Under the pieces are notes generated by a model, which was given only the letters and a program-made list of their open reading frames with translations, was not told the DNA's origin and made no database searches. Shown piece by piece: positions 3,974-6,114 of a stretch of DNA of 6,114 nucleotides. Position 1 is the stretch's first letter. Each line of letters begins with the position of its first letter. The DNA lies in assembly GCA_945890905.1 (NCBI GenBank), contig CAMDDI010000198.1, positions 1-6,114 of the forward strand, given 5' to 3'. The position numbers were made by a program, and so were the translations under genes. The DNA is from Bacteriovorax stolpii (lineage in GTDB: Bacteria; Bdellovibrionota; Bacteriovoracia; Bacteriovoracales; Bacteriovoracaceae).

Positions 3974-6085
3974 TCACTCTTGAGTTTCTAGTTTCTTTTT
4001 CTTTAAAACTTTTTCTAAATTCCGCACATAAGCTTTAGAAACTTTCTGAAAAAGCACATCTTCTTCATCAGATTTATAATCACCTTTGGTACGCTCATAG
4101 TTGGCCATCACAACTTCTTGGTCGGCTTCATTCAAAGCATCCTTTGTAGTAGAAGCGGAAGGAGAAGCATGAGATTGAGATGAATGATAATTATTCTGAG
4201 TTGGGTAAGCGTTTAAATTTGATTTGGATCCAACTCCGCCAACTGCTGAAGTTGCAGAAATAGCATTCTGAGAATGTGTAGATGGACTCTTTTGAGTAGC
4301 GGCTGCTGCATTAACTTGAGCAGGAAGAGAAACGCTTCCCTCTCCCTCACTAAAAAAGCTTGATTGAGATGAACTATCTGGGCCACTTAAAGAGGGAGAT
4401 GTAGAAGAGGCGATACTTGAAGATTGAGCAGCAGCAGTAGTTTTTTTCTTTTCTACCCCAGGGATAAAAGCATTATTTGAACTCTTTATATTAAGAGCAG
4501 CAGTACTTAGAGTTGAGGCAAGCTTGCGACAAGACTCATCGGCAGTCGGACAAATTTTTTGCTCATAGAAAGCGGCAGAAGAACTTTTGATTTGTTCCGC
4601 CCAGGCCGTAGCAGATACGGCAGAGACTTTGGAAGTTGAATTATTTGAGACATTGAGTCCCTCAACACTTTGCTGGTAAAAGCGAACTAAGCTCAACATG
4701 TTTGAAGCGCTAATCGGATTGATGGCGGTTTTAAGTGGAGTGGCCGCCATCGCAGTGGCCACTGCAGGACTCACCTTACTGTCGGCCACCTGAAGAGCTG
4801 CATCGTAATAATTTGTATAAGAAGTACGGCAAGCTGAGGTTCTGCAAAGAGCATCAAGAGTTGAAGGGATCACTTGCTTATCATAGGCCTCATAAGTAGC
4901 ACATTGAGCAGGCTTAACTGGTCCTGAACAATTATATCTCTCCATGGTATCCATGGTCGCGGCCACATTGGCCAGTTGAACGATGTCACGCACACTACCT
5001 TCATGAGAATTAGCCGCTGTTCCGTTAGTGGATGAAGTATTATCTGCTACAGCAGCTGAACCTTGGCAATTAAGTTGGGCCTGTGAAGCCGGAGCAATAT
5101 CAGCAGAGACCGACCAACCTTCAGTAACGGCTTTGGCCTTTAATTGAGCGATTCGTTTTTCGATTATTCCAGCATCAATAAATCCACCCACCGTAATGGC
5201 CTCATTACCCACGCAAGTTTGACTGATGTTGACTTGATCTCTTTGTTTGATGAGCATTGCTAATTCTTCAGTATACCGACCAGAAAAATTATCTTCAGAA
5301 TAGCCATTTGCATAAGTTGTTTTGTATGTAATTGCTAAGAGTTCTTTTACTTGTGACTCGCCATCAAGCTTATTCACAAAGGCTTTAATCACTTCATCAC
5401 CAAATGAGATACACGCCTTGATTTCTTTTTCTGATTTCTGGCTACCGCAAAGGCTATCTTTATTATTAGGATCATAAAGATTTTTGGCATAATTTAACTG
5501 AAGTGAAGCGATGACCGCCGCACATTGAAGCTCTCCCACTTCACATCTGGCTTTCTGATCATGAATATTAAATGCTTCTTCGGCCGCTCTCTTCATAAAA
5601 TACACTTGCTCAAAACTCAGTCCCGGATATTTTGCATAGATAGCAGCAACATCAGGGGGAGTTCCTGTGACAGACACATCCGGGCGACCTTCGTAATCAT
5701 AGCGTTGATTTAAAAATGAATATGAAAGAGCAGCGGCAGAATTTAAATACTGAGGGTCAACTCTGTAACCAAGAGAGGCCAGAGGTACTGGTGCTGCTGG
5801 TAAAACTTGGGGTTGATCAGTTTTAGATTTAGGCTCACCAGGCAGGACTTGTGGAAGGTCCGCCTTTTTAGTGACAACAGACTCCCCTGGCAAAACTTGG
5901 GGTTCATCATAAGTTTTCTTTGAATTTACACGTTCTGCTGGGAGAACCTGAGGCTGCTGATATCTGTCCTTATAGTTACGTGGATTACGTGCGTAATCTT
6001 GAATTCCTTCTTCTTCAACTTCCAGCATTTTTACTGCATGAGCCAGAGGGGAAATTATAAGAACTAACAGGATGAATTTTTTCAT
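3974..6085 (-). CDS. Exported Cys-pair, PQVLP-repeat protein of unknown function
   Basis: I do not recognise this 703-residue protein. It begins with a type I signal peptide (MKKFILLVLIISPLAHA, cleavage after Ala17; no lipobox Cys), so it should be periplasmic, surface-exposed or secreted. Residues 45-96 hold four PQVLP repeats in a charged, proline-rich segment. Residues about 105-535 look largely helical and contain 12 Cys. Ten of these form close pairs at 181/188, 213/225, 386/395, 414/419 and 512/519, plus single Cys at 291 and 340. The even number fits disulfides made outside the cytoplasm. Residues 549-648 are a Ser/Ala/Thr/Asn-rich linker, probably disordered, and about 655-703 form a charged, Lys-rich end. 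The ATG has no Shine-Dalgarno; an extended -10-like element lies just upstream. It converges on the ABC/glutaredoxin operon. It may be a structural or surface protein, but there is no evidence for a specific role. Confidence 0.85.
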   Translation of the reverse strand: MKKFILLVLIISPLAHAVKMLEVEEEGIQDYARNPRNYKDRYQQPQVLPAERVNSKKTYDEPQVLPGESVVTKKADLPQVLPGEPKSKTDQPQVLPAAPVPLASLGYRVDPQYLNSAAALSYSFLNQRYDYEGRPDVSVTGTPPDVAAIYAKYPGLSFEQVYFMKRAAEEAFNIHDQKARCEVGELQCAAVIASLQLNYAKNLYDPNNKDSLCGSQKSEKEIKACISFGDEVIKAFVNKLDGESQVKELLAITYKTTYANGYSEDNFSGRYTEELAMLIKQRDQVNISQTCVGNEAITVGGFIDAGIIEKRIAQLKAKAVTEGWSVSADIAPASQAQLNCQGSAAVADNTSSTNGTAANSHEGSVRDIVQLANVAATMDTMERYNCSGPVKPAQCATYEAYDKQVIPSTLDALCRTSACRTSYTNYYDAALQVADSKVSPAVATAMAATPLKTAINPISASNMLSLVRFYQQSVEGLNVSNNSTSKVSAVSATAWAEQIKSSSAAFYEQKICPTADESCRKLASTLSTAALNIKSSNNAFIPGVEKKKTTAAAQSSSIASSTSPSLSGPDSSSQSSFFSEGEGSVSLPAQVNAAAATQKSPSTHSQNAISATSAVGGVGSKSNLNAYPTQNNYHSSQSHASPSASTTKDALNEADQEVVMANYERTKGDYKSDEEDVLFQKVSKAYVRNLEKVLKKKKLETQE
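5798..5953 (-). repeat. Four PQVLP peptide-coding repeats
   Basis: PQVLP is encoded at 5939-5953, 5888-5902, 5840-5854 and 5798-5812 (residues 45-49, 62-66, 78-82 and 92-96), with periods of 17, 16 and 14 residues. Three copies are followed by Ala or Gly plus Glu (PQVLPAE, PQVLPGE twice); the last reads PQVLPAA. The linkers are Lys/Ser/Asp-rich. This looks like an unfolded N-terminal stalk with repeated short binding motifs just after the signal peptide. Confidence 0.85.
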
Positions 6086-6091
6086 TCCACA

Positions 6092-6100
6092 ATCATAACA
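6092..6100 (-). promoter_or_regulatory. Extended -10-like element of the 703-residue protein gene
   Basis: On the minus strand TGTTATGAT reads as an extended -10 (TGn plus TATGAT, 5/6 to TATAAT). It ends 6 nt before the ATG at 6085, placing the predicted transcription start on the A of the start codon. A -35 at 17-bp spacing would begin at 6115, just outside the window, so it cannot be checked. There is no Shine-Dalgarno, which fits a leaderless mRNA. Confidence 0.45.
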
Positions 6101-6114
6101 GATCTAAAAAGCCT

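Noticed and set aside
3965..3978. AGTGA-AAAA-TCACT hairpin at the stop codon of the 703-residue gene
   Set aside because: A 5-bp AT-leaning stem is too weak, and the nearby 10-bp hairpin at 3905-3930 is the better terminator candidate.
4142..4441. Ser/Ala-rich coding stretch as a possible frameshift or inserted element
   Set aside because: The frame is continuous on both sides, and low-complexity linkers of this kind are common in exported proteins.
5525..5713. Plus-strand reading frame opposite the 703-residue gene
   Set aside because: No ribosome site or domain; it is a shadow of the minus-strand gene.

Overview
The window holds six protein-coding genes, packed almost without gaps, in AT-leaning DNA. 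There are no rRNA or tRNA genes, no CRISPR array and no mobile element that I can see. There is no taxonomic marker. The layout and content suggest a Gram-negative bacterium, possibly of the Bdellovibrio/Bacteriovorax group: secreted proteins with short signal peptides, a large Ser/Ala-rich periplasmic protein, a Cys/His/Asp deamidase-like exoprotein, and an MsbA/ABCB half-transporter. That assignment is an inference from protein style only.

Layout from left to right. (1) 10-789 (+) encodes a secreted protein with the full Cys-His-Asp motif set of bacterial protein-glutaminase (protein-glutamine deamidase). (2) Converging on it with a 19-bp overlap is a minus-strand pair: a small XRE/Cro-CI-type helix-turn-helix regulator (1497-1754) followed 9 bp later by a DUF2461-family protein (771-1487). 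(3) A 57-bp divergent control region (1755-1811) holds two identical 18-bp palindromic sites, TGTAAACTAAACTTTACA, exactly 21 bp apart. They overlap candidate promoters in both directions. (4) On the plus strand an ABCB/MsbA-type half-transporter (1812-3548) overlaps by 4 bp a glutaredoxin-fold protein (3545-3898) that has no cysteine at all; the CPYC-type active site reads NPFV. (5) A 10-bp-stem hairpin lies between this operon and the convergent last gene. (6) 3974-6085 (-) encodes a 703-residue exported protein of unknown function with four PQVLP repeats, five short-spaced cysteine pairs and a long Ser-rich linker.

How the parts may fit together. The regulator, DUF2461, transporter and glutaredoxin-like genes form one divergent unit (divergon) around a shared operator. 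The simplest reading is that the regulator represses itself and the transporter operon in response to an unknown signal. The ABCB transporter is translationally coupled to a glutaredoxin-like protein that keeps the WPTxP and GG elements but cannot do thiol chemistry, which suggests a binding or adaptor role. The two flanking exported proteins look unrelated to the divergon.

One pattern runs through the window. The two downstream (second-in-operon) genes have good Shine-Dalgarno sequences. The three lead genes whose upstream DNA is visible have none, and each has a -10-like hexamer ending 6 or 7 nt before the ATG. This suggests leaderless mRNAs.
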